Assembly (NCBI RefSeq): GCF_040581485.1
Contig: NC_090134.1
Coordinates: forward strand, 14,499,501 to 14,563,500
Direction: 5' to 3'
Origin: Linepithema humile
Lineage: Eukaryota; Arthropoda; Insecta; Hymenoptera; Formicidae
Length of the DNA: 64,000 nucleotides
Each line of letters starts with the position of its first letter. Position 1 is the first letter of the stretch. The notes under the pieces were generated by a model. The model was not told the DNA's origin. It did no database searches and saw only the letters and a program-made list of their open reading frames with translations. The position numbers and the translations under genes are program-made. Of this stretch, positions 46,727 through 57,657 are shown piece by piece.

Positions 46727-48320
46727 CCTTTTTTATTATAATTTTCCATTACTAGTTAAAAAAATAAAAATCAGCAATAAAAAAACTTATATAAAGTGAA
46801 AAACAGTGTTTAAAATAGCCCTTAAATATAGTACACCATTAAAGAATTAGATTCAAAAAATATTTTAATTGTGCGAAATTTTAGTTATGTGAAATTATAA
46901 TCGAAAAAAATTCCTTAATATTCATTATGTTTCAGAGAGAAATATTAACTTTAATCTTGTGTGAATTTTTGCATTATTATCTAATCTCGCGCGCAGAGCT
47001 TTCGCATGTCACACAAGTCACCTAGGAATCCAATCTCTGACTGAGGTTGTCCGCAAGCACAACACGTCATACAAGATTGGGAATACGAGCTTTGAAGCAT
47101 ATGTCAGCTAACATAGCTTGCGTTATTATGGGATTCAACTTTACACACGTTTTCTCCGAACGCTCTTAAGCCATTATGGCTGCGGAATTCCTTTGTCATG
47201 AAACGGTCAGCTCGAAGCCAAAATCGAAAATACAGTGAATATACCCGGTTTGTGCAGCAATGCGTATGATAACTTGCTTTCTGCAGTTGTGCGCGCGTTT
47301 GCAGTAAACGTAAACGACGTTTCGTGAATTTTCCCTAGTCCTTACGATAAGAAGAAACGCGTGTGTAGCTCACACAATATACGAAAGACCTAATCCGTTT
47401 TTGTCACATTATACGTTAATCACAAACCTTTTCAATTCAATTTAAAGCTAACTCCAGATAATGTTTATTCCAAATGAAAATAATTCCAAATAATGCCTAA
47501 ACGCCAAAATAATATTGAGTAATAACAAAGAATTATCAATATATGCACATTTTTCTAAATTAATCGATAAATATTTTTTTTAATTTAATAATACCTAGAG
47601 TGTAATATAAATTTTTAAAAGAAAGATTTGCGAATCCATTTTTATATGACATTTTATATCAGTATAATCGATAAAGTATTCAAGTTTGGTCAAACATTTT
47701 AGGATCGTATAATACAAATATAGATTTTCTTCGTAAATTTAATAATACTTAGAGTGTGATATAAATTTCTAGAACAATAATTCTCTCTCAAGCGTATCGC
47801 GAATAATCCTAATCCGAATAATCTAATCCACGCCTTCCAATAAATTAAATCGATGTCTAACTCGGTCAGATCCTATTATTATCATTAATATTTTCCTGAG
47901 AACATGTCGACCTTAGAGAAAAGATATGTAAAGTTCGGATTATTGAGTAATTTGACATGAACCATGATCTAGAAATTAGTGACCTTTCTTGGAAATTGAA
48001 AGAGAATTGCAATACTTTGTTATATGTATTGGTACGCGATTGTGTTTCCTGTCCTTGCCTGATTACTTTTTCGGCTGGACGCGCATCAAAGTTAAATGCT
48101 ATTTCTACTTGCAGCTCGTACGCTTTTAAACTCCATCGAACTGCCATAACAGGCTACGTGTAACTTCTGGTCACGCGTTATGCAAAAGCGACTCGAATGC
48201 AAGAGGTCCGTCTAATTTGAGACATGGCTCCCCTTTAAATGAAAAGGAAATACAAATGTTTCGTCCTTCAAAGTATTGCGCTTGGGAGAGATATTAAAAA
48301 CGCAACTCTGCACGTGCATG
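46727..48320. other. No gene recognised
   Basis: AT-rich except a GC-richer patch at 46980-47380 without a sustained frame. A short direct repeat (AATTTAATAATAC-TAGAGTGT-ATATAAATTT) occurs near 47580 and 47738. The minus-strand frame at 47866-48147 has no recognised domain. Confidence 0.4.
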
Positions 48321-48322
48321 CA

Positions 48323-48568
48323 CACTGAGAAAAAAGTATATGATATTTGGAACTATAATTGTATGGGATTATAATTATAATTAGAATACTCATTTTTATA
48401 GGAATTGTTACTATAACATTAGCAATAATAACCTTATACCACAATAACTTTATGGTACTGTCAATCATATAATCAACTATATATTATAGTTAGAATACCT
48501 ATAAAAATATGGTTGGCGCCAAAAAACACTATAGATTATGGTTATTGCAATTATTCTTTTCTCTCAGT
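48323..48568. mobile_element. CACTGAGA-ended palindromic MITE
   Basis: CACTGAGAAAAAAGTATATG and complement TTCTTTTCTCTCAGTG form the tips. The arms carry TTATAATTAGAATACTCATT-like sequence with GATTATGG/CTATAAT words mirrored. The flanks share a TGCA/CAG overlap but no clear duplication. Confidence 0.75.
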
Positions 48569-49244
48569 GCAGTCACCGAGGGTAATTACTAACTGGATAC
48601 TGGCTTTCAATCATCACTCCTATGTATAAGATATTAAAGGAGGAGGGTCACTTAGCGCGTTTTCGTGCCTTCTCAGGACTTCTAAAAAACAATTTTTTTC
48701 TATTGTATGAACATTAGGAATGTCAAAAATAACAACTACTTCAAAAAAAAAAACTCGATCCATAAAGCCCTAATTATTAGACTAGGTATACCACTATGGT
48801 ACCAAATCTTCTTTCATGTTTAATAAGTAAACTAATATAATATTTTCGCTTATTATACTGCTCTGCCATCATACTAACGTCGTTTTAGACTTTCTTTGAG
48901 CGACCAATTCTTTTCAAAGCAGAATAAATGCTTGCATTGCAAAGAACGGTACTCATTTTAAACACCTCCCATGAACAATTATATTTTTTCATCCAGAAAC
49001 GTACGCGTGTGCAAGCGCGCACAGACAGGCAGAGCGGAGAGGATTTGGAGTCGCAAAATACCGCGAAAGTGACGAACCGTGGGGTTCTGATAGTCTACTT
49101 TTGGTTGAAATCAAAAGTTGAGAATATCACCATTCGATAGAGCACACCCGATTTACTTATTAGAATTTTTCGAGTTTTTAATAAAAACCACTTCCCTCCG
49201 TTATAAAAGGGGTGTACAGGTGGTCAGACACCCTGTATATATAT
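48569..49244. other. No gene recognised; MITE end at the right edge
   Basis: Ends with GGTCAGACACCCTGTATATA (49215-49240), a solo TA-element terminus. The 70-codon frame at 48928-49140 has no recognised domain. Confidence 0.4.
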
Positions 49245-49558
49245 AGCCTACCGCCGAATGCAGCCGTACGGCAAGATACAACCGCCCGGCGACCATGATC
49301 GCTAGGCACGCGTGGAGTTCTTTACTACAAGCGGTAAAGTCCGCTCTGAGATATGATTTTCTCCCGTTTTTTATTGTATCTCGCCGCGCGCTTGCATTCG
49401 GCGGTAGGCTGGATGGATGCGCGCTTATTCGGCAATCTTTAGTAATTGATAACTCGTTAACTGTTGCGAAAATTGTAAAATAGTACAGAACTTTTCGACT
49501 CTGTTTAGTCCGCTCTACCTGTACACGAGCGCTTTGTCAAAATTTTAGGGACACCTTG
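49245..49558. mobile_element. 5'-truncated sister of the 42191 MITE
   Basis: From AGCCTACCGCCGAATGC onward it follows the 42191-42650 element to the end (GTCAAAATTTTAGGGACACC), keeping the GC-rich core and right arm. The whole left arm is missing, and the break lies directly at another element's CACCCTGTATA end. Confidence 0.85.
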
Positions 49559-49596
49559 TGTATATATACAATATGTATATACAATATATATGTATA

Positions 49597-50057
49597 CAGG
49601 GTGTCCCGCGAGACTTGTCCCACCGAGAACAGGGAGGTAGATGGGATCGAAATAAATATAAAAGTCCTTTACCGTTTTACGAAATTTGCAATAATAAACG
49701 AGATATTAATTTTTACATTTGAACTAATGAGAGCGCGTCGAGAGAAGCGCTCCAGCCGCTCGAGATCTAGCCCGGCCTAGTCTATCATACATTGGCTGCG
49801 GGCGGCGCGTTGACGAGACAAGAGGGAAAACGCGCCGTAGCCCGGCGCCCGGCTCACGTCTTGCCGCACCGCGCCGAGCCGGGTTAGACCTCGAACGGCT
49901 GGAGCGCTTCTCTCGACGCGCTCTCATTAGTCCAAATGTAAAAATTAATATCTCGTTTATTATTGCGAATATCGTAAAACGGTAAAGAACTTTTATATTT
50001 ATTTCAATCCCATCTACCTCCCAGTTCCCGGTGGTACAACTTACGCGAGACACCCTG
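49597..50057. mobile_element. 461-bp TA-flanked MITE, GC-rich core
   Basis: CAGGGTGTCCCGCGAGACTT and its complement, TA on both sides (49595-49596 and 50058-50059). Arms of ~190 bp include GGTAGATGGGATCGAAATAA and GAGCGCGTCGAGAGAAGCGC. The centre (49780-49880) is strongly GC-rich (GGCGGCGCGTTGACGAG). Open frames on both strands are the arms read twice, not genes. Confidence 0.9.
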
Positions 50058-50063
50058 TATATA

Positions 50064-50525
50064 CAGGGTGTCCAACAATTGCTGAATCACCTCTCGGGTG
50101 TAGGTAAGGCGGGTTAAACCGAGTAGAAAAGTCCTCTACCGTTTTGCAATTTTTGCAATAATTAATGAGAAATTAATTAAAGAAGATCGGCCAATTTCCG
50201 CGAGTCTAAGCGCGCAGCGAAAAGAGACAGCCCACTGTTACGTGGTCGCTAGGACGCAAGGATCTAGCGTTCAGCACCACTCGTATGTTGTCAATTGTAG
50301 AGCGCTCCTCCCAACGCTTCATCGCGTGCCTAGTAACCAAATAACAGTGGACTGTACCGCCACGGGTCTCTTCTCGCTGCACACTTAAACTCGCGCGAAT
50401 TGGCCGATATTTTTTAACTAATTCCCCATTAATTATTGCGAAAATCGCAAAATGATAGAGAACTTTTCGGTTTAACTCGCTCTACCTACACCCGAGAAGT
50501 GATTCAGCAATTATCGGACACCCTG
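50064..50525. mobile_element. 462-bp TA-flanked MITE, adjacent to the previous
   Basis: CAGGGTGTCCAACAATTGCT and its complement TTATCGGACACCCTG, TA on both sides (50062-50063 and 50526-50527). Only six bases (TATATA) separate it from the preceding MITE. The arms carry AAAAGTCCTCTACCGTTTTG and GATCGGCCAATTTCCGCG. Confidence 0.9.
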
Positions 50526-50534
50526 TATAATACT

Positions 50535-50648
50535 ATATATATCACTAAAGAAAAATGTCATATGCTTTCCTTATTTTTATCCTTATACAATGAATACAAA
50601 ATTAATTAATTAATCAGTTAATTAACTATGTATTCAATATGTGTGTCT
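50535..50648. mobile_element. Half copy of the 18219 palindromic MITE
   Basis: Begins AAAGAAAAATGTCATATGC and continues TTTCCTTATTTTTATCCTTA, AATTAATTAATTAATC and TGTATTCAATATGTGTGT. This is one arm of the 18219-18511 family, ending where the Sailor-like element starts. Confidence 0.65.
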
Positions 50649-50876
50649 ATACTCTGTTCAACGACAGAGTAACTTCGGATCGGACGAAAACTCGTCCGTT
50701 CGGCACAGGTTTTCCCTGACGAAACGCTTAGAAAACCCCCCACTCCACAGTGCTGTACTGCTCGCGCGGCGTGCTAATGCCAGCGAGTGACATTAGAGTA
50801 TTGCATAACTAAAAATAACCGAAATAACCGAACGTGTTAAGATTTTTCTATTAATGATTTACAAACTTTTAGTGAG

Positions 50877-52684
50877 ATGAAAGAGGAATTAGATATTAAA
50901 ATGCTGCAAATATCATCTCCTGTGAAGAAAAACAAAACAGGCCAGGTAAACAATGATGAATAAAAATTAATAATTTCTCAAACAGCACACATGTCTAAAA
51001 TCGGAGATTGTAGTTTTAAAGTTTATAGTGTCCTTTTTAGTATGAGTTTACTGCGAAAAAAATATGTTGAAATGTAATAAATTGTTTGAATAATCACGAG
51101 TAAATATTTGTTATATAAAAAAATACTTAAAATAACATATTCAAAGTTTGTTATTACTTCTTTTTGAAACGTATCTTTTTCATTTGTATTTTCAGCCGAT
51201 CCGCAGAAGTCAGAAGCTCCTAATTATTAATTTGTACAAAAAATTAAAGTAATAAATCCAAAGTTATCAAGAAACATGCTATTACTCAATTAGCAGAAGA
51301 GATGGGTATCGGTTTTAGCAGCATAAAAAATATATTGTTGGAGTATGAGCGCATAGGTGCGGTTACATCCCCAAATAAAAAGAAATATCGCCTATCTTTT
51401 AAAGAAAAAATCGACAAATTTGTTGAGAATACTATTCGGAGAAAAGTTCACAAATTTTATTTCAATAAAAAATTACCAACATTGAACAAAGCTCTACAAA
51501 CTGTAAACGCTGACGAAAATTTCCTAAATTTTAAACGATCGACCTTTCACTCATTGTTAAAGGAACTGAATTTCACATATACTAGCCGACACCGCAATAG
51601 CATCCTGACAGAGAGAGAAAATATCATTGTTTGGAGGAGAAACTACCTGAGAACTATCAAGAGATATCGAGAAGAGGGTCGGCAAATTTATTATCTGGAT
51701 GAGATTTGGGTTAACGCCGGTGACGTTACGAATAGAGTTTGAATGGATGAAACAGTTAAATCCAAGAAAGACGCATTTCTCCGAGGGTTGACCAGCTAAT
51801 CCAAGTAGAAAAGACAAACGATTAATTGTTCTGCATATTGGCAGTGCTGCTGGTTTCCTTCCTGGTGGGCTTCTATGTTTCGAATCGAAGAAACATACGG
51901 GGGATTACCACGACAAAATAAATAGCAAAATATTTCTTGAATGATTCAAAAATATTTTATCATCACTAGACGACAATGCTGTTATTGTTATGGACAACGC
52001 TCCGTATTATTCTGTGAAACTGAAAACACTGCTGAATACTTCTTGGAGAAAAGCCGAAATAATAAAATGGTTAGAAGATAAAAGAAAAAAAATATCAGAG
52101 ACTATGGTAAAGGACGAACTCTTGCAAATTGTTGCACTACAAGAAGACAGGTTTGATAAATATATCATAGACGAAATGGCAAAACAGGACAATAAAACGG
52201 TTCTCAGATTACCTCTGTATCATTGCGAATTTAATCCGATTGAAATGGTATAGTTAATGGTTAAGAAATACGTTAAGAGTAATAACAACACTTTTAAAAT
52301 ACAAGATGTAAAACTATTACTTAAAGGTGTTGATCGGGTAACAGCTGATCATTGGAATAATTTTATTAGGCACGTTAAAGATGAAGAGAAAAAGATATGG
52401 GAGATTGACCATTTGATAGAATCAGGGTCGGATTTTGGCATAAGCAATATAAGCAATTGCTTAGGGCCCCGCGCCAGCAAGGGCCTCAAAGGTTCCATAC
52501 AACTAATTTCATACGAGTATTAAATTGACGGAAAAAATTAAGAAGGCCCTCTTTACAGCCAATGCTTAGGGGCCCCCTACGATCTAAATCCGGCCTTGGA
52601 TAAAATGATGGGATATCTCCATTAATAATTAATATCACAGGCGAAACAGATTCTGAAACCTCTATCGATTTAAACGATTCTTAA
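50877..52684 (+). pseudogene. Sailor-like DD82E transposase pseudogene with an intron
   Basis: Exon 1 is ATG 50877 to 50945 (MKEELDIKMLQISSPVKKNK, then TGQ), followed by GTAAAC. A pyrimidine-rich TTTGTATTTTCAG ends at 51195 and the next exon starts in matching phase 0 (PIRRSQKLLIINLYKKL). After a shift the long frame gives ITQLAEEMGIGFSSIKNILL, a helix-turn-helix region, and IYYLDEIWVNAG at about 51688, the first catalytic aspartate. Then come DAFLRGLT, LHIGSAAGF-like coding in shifted frames, VIVMDNAPYYSVKL (about 51990-52030, second aspartate) and HCEFNPIEM (about 52224-52250). I count 82 residues between the D of MDNAP and the E of NPIE, the DD82E signature. The C-terminus NITGETDSETSIDLNDS ends with TAA at 52682-52684, beyond the hAT insertion. 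Stops at 51250, 51740 and 52251 and several frameshifts inactivate it. Confidence 0.85.
52423..52598. mobile_element. 176-bp hAT MITE inside the Sailor transposase
   Basis: CAGGGTCGGATTT and, from the other end, CAAGGCCGGATTT form the TIR. Flanking 8-mers GATAGAAT (52415-52422) and GATAAAAT (52599-52606) match at 7 of 8, a hAT-type target duplication. GC-rich GCTTAGGGGCCCC words lie near both ends. It separates the transposase C-terminus from the body of the gene. Confidence 0.85.
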
Positions 52685-53078
52685 AAATTAAGATTAATCT
52701 AGATCAGAAGATTAATAATTTTTGTTGCTTCTATTGTTTTTTCTATTTCGTTTAATTCAATTTATTGTGTTTCAAAGTTTTAATTGTTTAACTATAAATA
52801 TATAATAATTTATTATATTTATTATATATAAATATATTATATAAATATATTATATTAAATTTTTATAAATTTATTAAAAATTAAATTATAAATTTAATTA
52901 TTTATTAAATTATTTTTATTATAAATAATTATAAATACGACACTCTCGGGCCCAAAAGTGTATTTACGTATACGGTACTGAGTAGCATGCTCTCCCCACT
53001 TTGCCCGTTATACTTCTCCTATGCGCAGATCGAGGTTACTCTCTCGTTGGACAGAGTATATTATAATATGTATATATA

Positions 53079-53459
53079 CAGGGTGATTCAAAATATCCTG
53101 ATGTCCTTGCAATGCCATATTCTTGAGCTTATTCTGAGACGATTTTTCCTTTTACAAAATTTTGTCCGAAGCTTAGTTTTCGAGTTATAATTGAAAATAA
53201 TTTGCTACTTACGAGTCCGATACAACGGACAGGCAGGGACGATGCAATGCGTCATGAGACGACAGTAAACACTTGACAGTCTCATTATACATTGCGCGTC
53301 CCTGCCTGCCCGTTGTATCGAACTCGTAAGTTGCTACCTATTTTCAATTATAACTTGAAAACTAAGCTTCGGACAAAATTTTGTAAAAGGAAAAATCGTC
53401 TCAGAATTCGCTCAAGAATATGGCATTGCAAGGACATCAGGTTATTTTAAATCACCTTG
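53079..53459. mobile_element. CAGGGTGATT MITE, full palindromic copy
   Basis: CAGGGTGATTCAAAATATCC and its complement-like GTTATTTTAAATCACCTTG, with TA on both sides. ~165-bp arms carry CTTGCAATGCCATATTCTTG and TCGTCTCAGAA, with GGCAGGGACG/CGTCCCTGCC mirrored near the centre. A deleted sister is at 44133-44359. Confidence 0.9.
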
Positions 53460-53969
53460 TAGATTAATTAATTTATTTATTTTATATTTATTACGTATTT
53501 TGTATTTATCTCGCAAAAAAGCAATTATTCTTAAATACTTGAATTAATCCGAAAATCTGTTGAAAGATCTAGAACACATTTGTTTCATAATTCTTTAGAT
53601 TCCGTGGTACATCATTAGCCCTTATCGATTTGCACAGTGGCGAGATTGCTTTGCATTATCCGTGTTTTTCCGATAGAGATCGAGTGTCATACGAGCGGAA
53701 GTCGGAAGTGTCGACTTAATTTAGTAATGGGCTATCGGTGTGGAATGTTATTTAACATGAACTATCGCCATTAATCAACAATCATAATCGCGTAATCTTG
53801 AATTGCTTAATTTTAAATTAGCGGTACGCCAACACATTCTACATAAAACACATAACGTGCCATACGTCGACACATTCTACGTGCCATACGATTTATTCGT
53901 CCCAATTGCATTACATTGTTTAGTAGAAGTTTTTTTCTTTTTCTTTTCTTCTTCATAAAATATCTCTTT
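53460..53969. other. Unique stretch without recognised feature
   Basis: Contains a CACATTCTACGTGCCATACG duplication near 53832-53890; otherwise unremarkable. Confidence 0.4.
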
Positions 53970-54237
53970 AAATAATGATTTTAGACCAAAGGTATTGTAA
54001 TACTTTTTTACGTAAAATTGAACGCTCTTTTAGATTTTTTAATAAAAAAATACCACATTCCATTGAAAAAAATGGCGATGACCTTTATATCATCTTGAAA
54101 AATTGTTTTTTTTTTCAAAAATTAATTTTACCGTTATTTGTCCCCTCGAGACCGTACAATTTTTGTCTGAAATATTTTTCCGTATCTCCCATATTTTTTT
54201 AGATATTTGACTATCAAAAATAAAATGGGACATCCTG
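53970..54237. mobile_element. Solo mariner-type terminus
   Basis: Ends TAAAATGGGACATCCTG before TA, with the subterminal GACCTTTATATCATCTTGAA, CAATTTTTGTCTGAAATATT and TTTAGATATTTGAC typical of these elements. No partner end is seen within the next 2 kb. Confidence 0.55.
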
Positions 54238-54255
54238 TATGTATATATATATATA

Positions 54256-55018
54256 TATGTACCGTGACACACCCTTGGTAAACCCCCCCCCCTCCCCCGA
54301 AATTTAATTAATATACGTTATTTTTTTATTAACTCAACAGCAAAAAGTAAAAAATCTGTAGTTAAATAAAATGCGTTCAAACATTTGTATTTTTTGTCCG
54401 TTATTAACTATAATCACAATTTTAATAATTCAAAATTCACGCCAATATTTTTGCACAAATATTATAATTATGATAGCTTCTCCAGCTATACTGCTGTTTG
54501 AACGTATATAATATCTACTTTAAGATATTCATATTGTGAAAGGATTTAAATAAGTTACTTCCCAGCAAACACCAAGTTACAGTTATATAATTGTTAGTTG
54601 TAATTTCCCACTCAATAATATAATTGTTATATAACACGTGTATTATATAACAGTTATATTGTTGAGTGGGAAATTACAACTAACAATTATATAACTGTAA
54701 CTTGGTGTTTGCTGGGTTAAGAAACATCTAGTAGCCATATGTATATATGGTATATATATATAGGCAAATTTTCTGATTATTTAAGAAATCCAGTTAATCT
54801 GATTATTTAAGAAAAACCAAGAAAACTCGATATCAATTTATAATTATGCTACTGTAAAAATAAATTGTATTGTATTTTTTATTAAACGATGTAATATTTT
54901 TATATTTTTTATTGTGCAATATAAAATTATCCTGACTTTTGGTCATACTGTTTCATTTTGTGTGTGTGAATTTTAAAAATTCTCCCCCCCGAAAACAATA
55001 TCCTGAGTGCGCCGCTGT
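54256..55018. mobile_element. Possible element with C-run ends, hosting a nested MITE
   Basis: The right end TCCTGAGTGCGCCGCTG is preceded by a C run (54985-54992). The left end CCGTGACACACCC is followed by a C run (54284-54298). The two tips match only about 9 of 17 when inverted, so pairing is uncertain. Confidence 0.3.
54561..54716. mobile_element. 156-bp CCCAGCAAAC palindromic MITE
   Basis: CCCAGCAAACACCAAGTTAC and an exact complement at 54697-54716. The arms are nearly perfect through TAGTTGTAATTTCCCACTCA, with ACACGTGT at the centre. Sister of 21743-21898. Confidence 0.9.
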
Positions 55019-55021
55019 ATA

Positions 55022-55222
55022 TATCTTATCTCAACACTTTTATGCACCAAATAATGAGAGGACTCAATTGGTGTAAACAAAAACACATAGTTGTCTTTAA
55101 GAAAAAATATGTAGCTGAAACGATATATCATATTTTTTCTTAAAGACAACTATGTGTTTTTGTTTACACCAATTGAGTCCTCTCATTATTTTGTGCATAA
55201 AAGTATTGAGGTAAGATAATTA
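55022..55222. mobile_element. Palindrome related to the core of the 56629 element
   Basis: Arms of ~85 bp (AATAATGAGAGGACTCAATT, ACACATAGTTGTCTTTAAG) mirror one another. The same order of words occurs at 56985-57165 inside the 880-bp palindrome. Confidence 0.8.
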
Positions 55223-55562
55223 AAAAATGAATATTTAACGAGATATTTTATAATTTATGTAAAATTATATCAAATTAAAATATAAAATATCTCGTAAAGT
55301 ATTCAATTTTTGGCTATCCTGCCCTTATAACTTTTTACGCCAAATATTCCGAGGAATCGATTTATATAAAAAAAATCAGGATAGTTCCATTAAAAAAAAT
55401 TAAAATAATCTTTAAATTTCCGAAGCACCTACACTCAAGGTCAAGCTAATATCTCTATCTTTTTTCCCTCTCCAAACCCTACAACTTTTGTTTGAAATAT
55501 TTTTCGATTTAATGCGGTGCTTGTGAGATATTTGAGCGGATCATTTAAAATAGGACACCTTG
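55223..55562. mobile_element. Mariner-type terminus relic
   Basis: Ends ATTTAAAATAGGACACCTTG before TA, with AAACCCTACAACTTTTGTTT and GAGATATTTGAGCG upstream. A local inverted pair (AACGAGATATTTTATA / TATAAAATATCTCGT) lies at about 55236-55300. Confidence 0.55.
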
Positions 55563-55563
55563 T

Positions 55564-56628
55564 ATTACTGCAAATATAATAATCTTGACATATTGATATA
55601 TTACATTACATTAACAATTGGATTATTGCAATATCGATTCCTGCTGCGCAAACTCTTCCGAATTATAATTGTTGAATTATACAGTGAATTTGTTGTATAT
55701 ACAGTAAATTCGCGAGAGAATCCGTTTCCTGATACAAGTTAACGATATTGTGGGAGTTCCGACAGCTATGCGATCTACGAACTTCAAACTGTGCTGCAAG
55801 CTACGAGAAGTGGTTACACTTTTCCGACAAAGAAGAATAAACATTAAAGTTAATTTAGAGCGTCATTATCACAAAATTCGATAGCAAGCTCTTATAATTA
55901 TCACTTTCATCGTAAATGTCATTACGTAGCGGTGACAGAACTCTGAAATTATACACGTTAAATGTGATTTTAAAATAGATTACTAAAATTCATAATTGTA
56001 TATTCTTCCACAGCTTATTGCTTCCTTAATTCAATCCATTTGACTAAACCAGACTGATTCTGTTTGTTACGTTCAATAAAATTTCATTAGATGTGGAATT
56101 CCAAGTGTCATATACACGTACTTCACACTTTTAGATTATATATTTATTTCTTATAAAAGAAAATATTCATCTTGCTACAAAAAAAAAGAAAAAAATAGAG
56201 ATTTATTGTTCTTCATTTCAAGTTCAATCCTTTTATTTCATGCAAGAAAAACACAAGTACTTAATTCTTTTTGTTTTGAGTATCAAACATTTCATTTTTA
56301 CATTCTTTATAATAATATACTATATCTTTCTCAGATCCGTTGTGTCTAATTCTTTCTCCGATAATTTATTTGAATAAACACTCGGTATTTCTTAATAAAT
56401 TATCAGTTTCTGTTCTTCGCATAAAATTGAGAAAAAGATGTTTTTCAATCAAAAAAAGGTTCTAATTTGTAATTTAATTTTGCAATCAACGATTTCATTA
56501 AATAATTAAATGTTTCATATTATGTTGCATAAAAAAACAAAGAGTATTCCCTACACTTAACATTTCTCATAAATACGAGTACATACATATATTATACTAC
56601 TAAATAAACCTCGTAATATACATATATA
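55564..56628. other. AT-rich stretch
   Basis: No supportable feature. Confidence 0.4.
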
Positions 56629-57508
56629 CAGTGATGGGAAAAAGTTCCGTAACGGTCAAATATCTTGGAAAATAATGATTATGAAAGAAAATGTTTGATA
56701 CAAAAGTTTTAGTATATCAAGTGGTCTATTATATGGTTATATTGAAATAACCTTCATGTGATCTTGAAGGACACCGCGAAGGTCAACTTTGAAATCTTAA
56801 ATGGAAACTCCTATTTTCTATTACATATTCTTAAAGCTAGTGTCAAGACGTTTCTGAAACACTATAATAAAGTTATTTTTCATTAAGTACTTTTCGAGTT
56901 ATGAGGCTTGAAAGTTACAGCATTTTGACATAAAATACAAAATATCTTGTAAAACATTCAATTTTTGGGAATTTTACCTTAATACTTTAATGCATAAAAT
57001 AATGAGACAAATCAATTGATATAAAGAAAACACATAGTTGCTTTTTAAAAAAAATATGCAGCTGCATGTTGCAAATTACATATTTTTTCTTAAAAGCAAC
57101 AATGTGTTTTCTTTATATCAATTGATTCGTCTCATTATTTTATGCATAAAAGTATTAAGGTAAGATTCCCGAAAATTGAACGTTTTACAAGATATTTTGT
57201 ATTTTATGTCAAAATGCTGTAACTTTCAAGCCTCATAACTCGAAAAGTACTTAATGAAAAATAACTTTATTATAGTGTTTCGGAAACGTCTTGATACCAG
57301 CTTTAAGAATATGTAATAGAAAATAAGAGTTTCCATTTAAGATTTCAAAGTTGACCTTTGCGGTGTCCTTCTAGGTCACATGAAGATCATTTCAATATAA
57401 CTATATAATAGACCACTTGATATACTAAAACTTTTGTATTGAACATTTTCTTCCATAATCATTATTTTCCAAGATATTTGACCATTACGAAACTTTCTCC
57501 CATCACTG
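56629..57508. mobile_element. 880-bp TA-flanked palindromic element, arms ~410 bp
   Basis: CAGTGATGGGAAAAAGTTCC on the left faces GAAACTTTCTCCCATCACTG on the right, with TA on both sides. The entire element is mirrored: AAATATCTTGGAAAATAATG, GACACCGCGAAGGTCAAC, GTACTTTTCGAGTTATGAGG and, at the core, TGCATAAAATAATGAGAC. No protein is encoded. Confidence 0.9.
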
Positions 57509-57657
57509 TATATAAGGTAACCATTAGGATTGTATTGAAAGTAAACGGTTATATTTCCCGTTTTCAATTTCGGCAGTCATTTAACTGATTAGGTTCCGGT
57601 ACTTGAGACCTGTCAATTTCATTTGAGCCGTTGTACAAGCCGGTTTATAAGTGTCAG

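Larger units (their letters stand above)
50652..53056 (+). mobile_element. Sailor-like (DD82E) Tc1/mariner-related transposon, 2.4 kb
   Basis: Ends CTCTGTTCAACGACAGAGTA and, reverse-complemented on the right, CTCTGTCCAACGAGAGAGTA; TA on both sides (50650-50651 and 53057-53058). The TIR continues with ACTTCG/ACCTCG. Inside is one plus-strand transposase gene with a probable intron, and a 176-bp hAT element (52423-52598) inserted near its 3' end. The 52770-52930 segment is extremely AT-rich. Confidence 0.85.

Noticed and set aside
47866..48163. Opposed frames of 68 and 93 codons
   Set aside because: Neither shows a family motif or splice or promoter context; evidence too thin to call.
49556..50053. 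Near-identical 74- and 109-codon frames on opposite strands
   Set aside because: The same MITE arm read once in each direction; mirrored sequence gives matching peptides without a gene.
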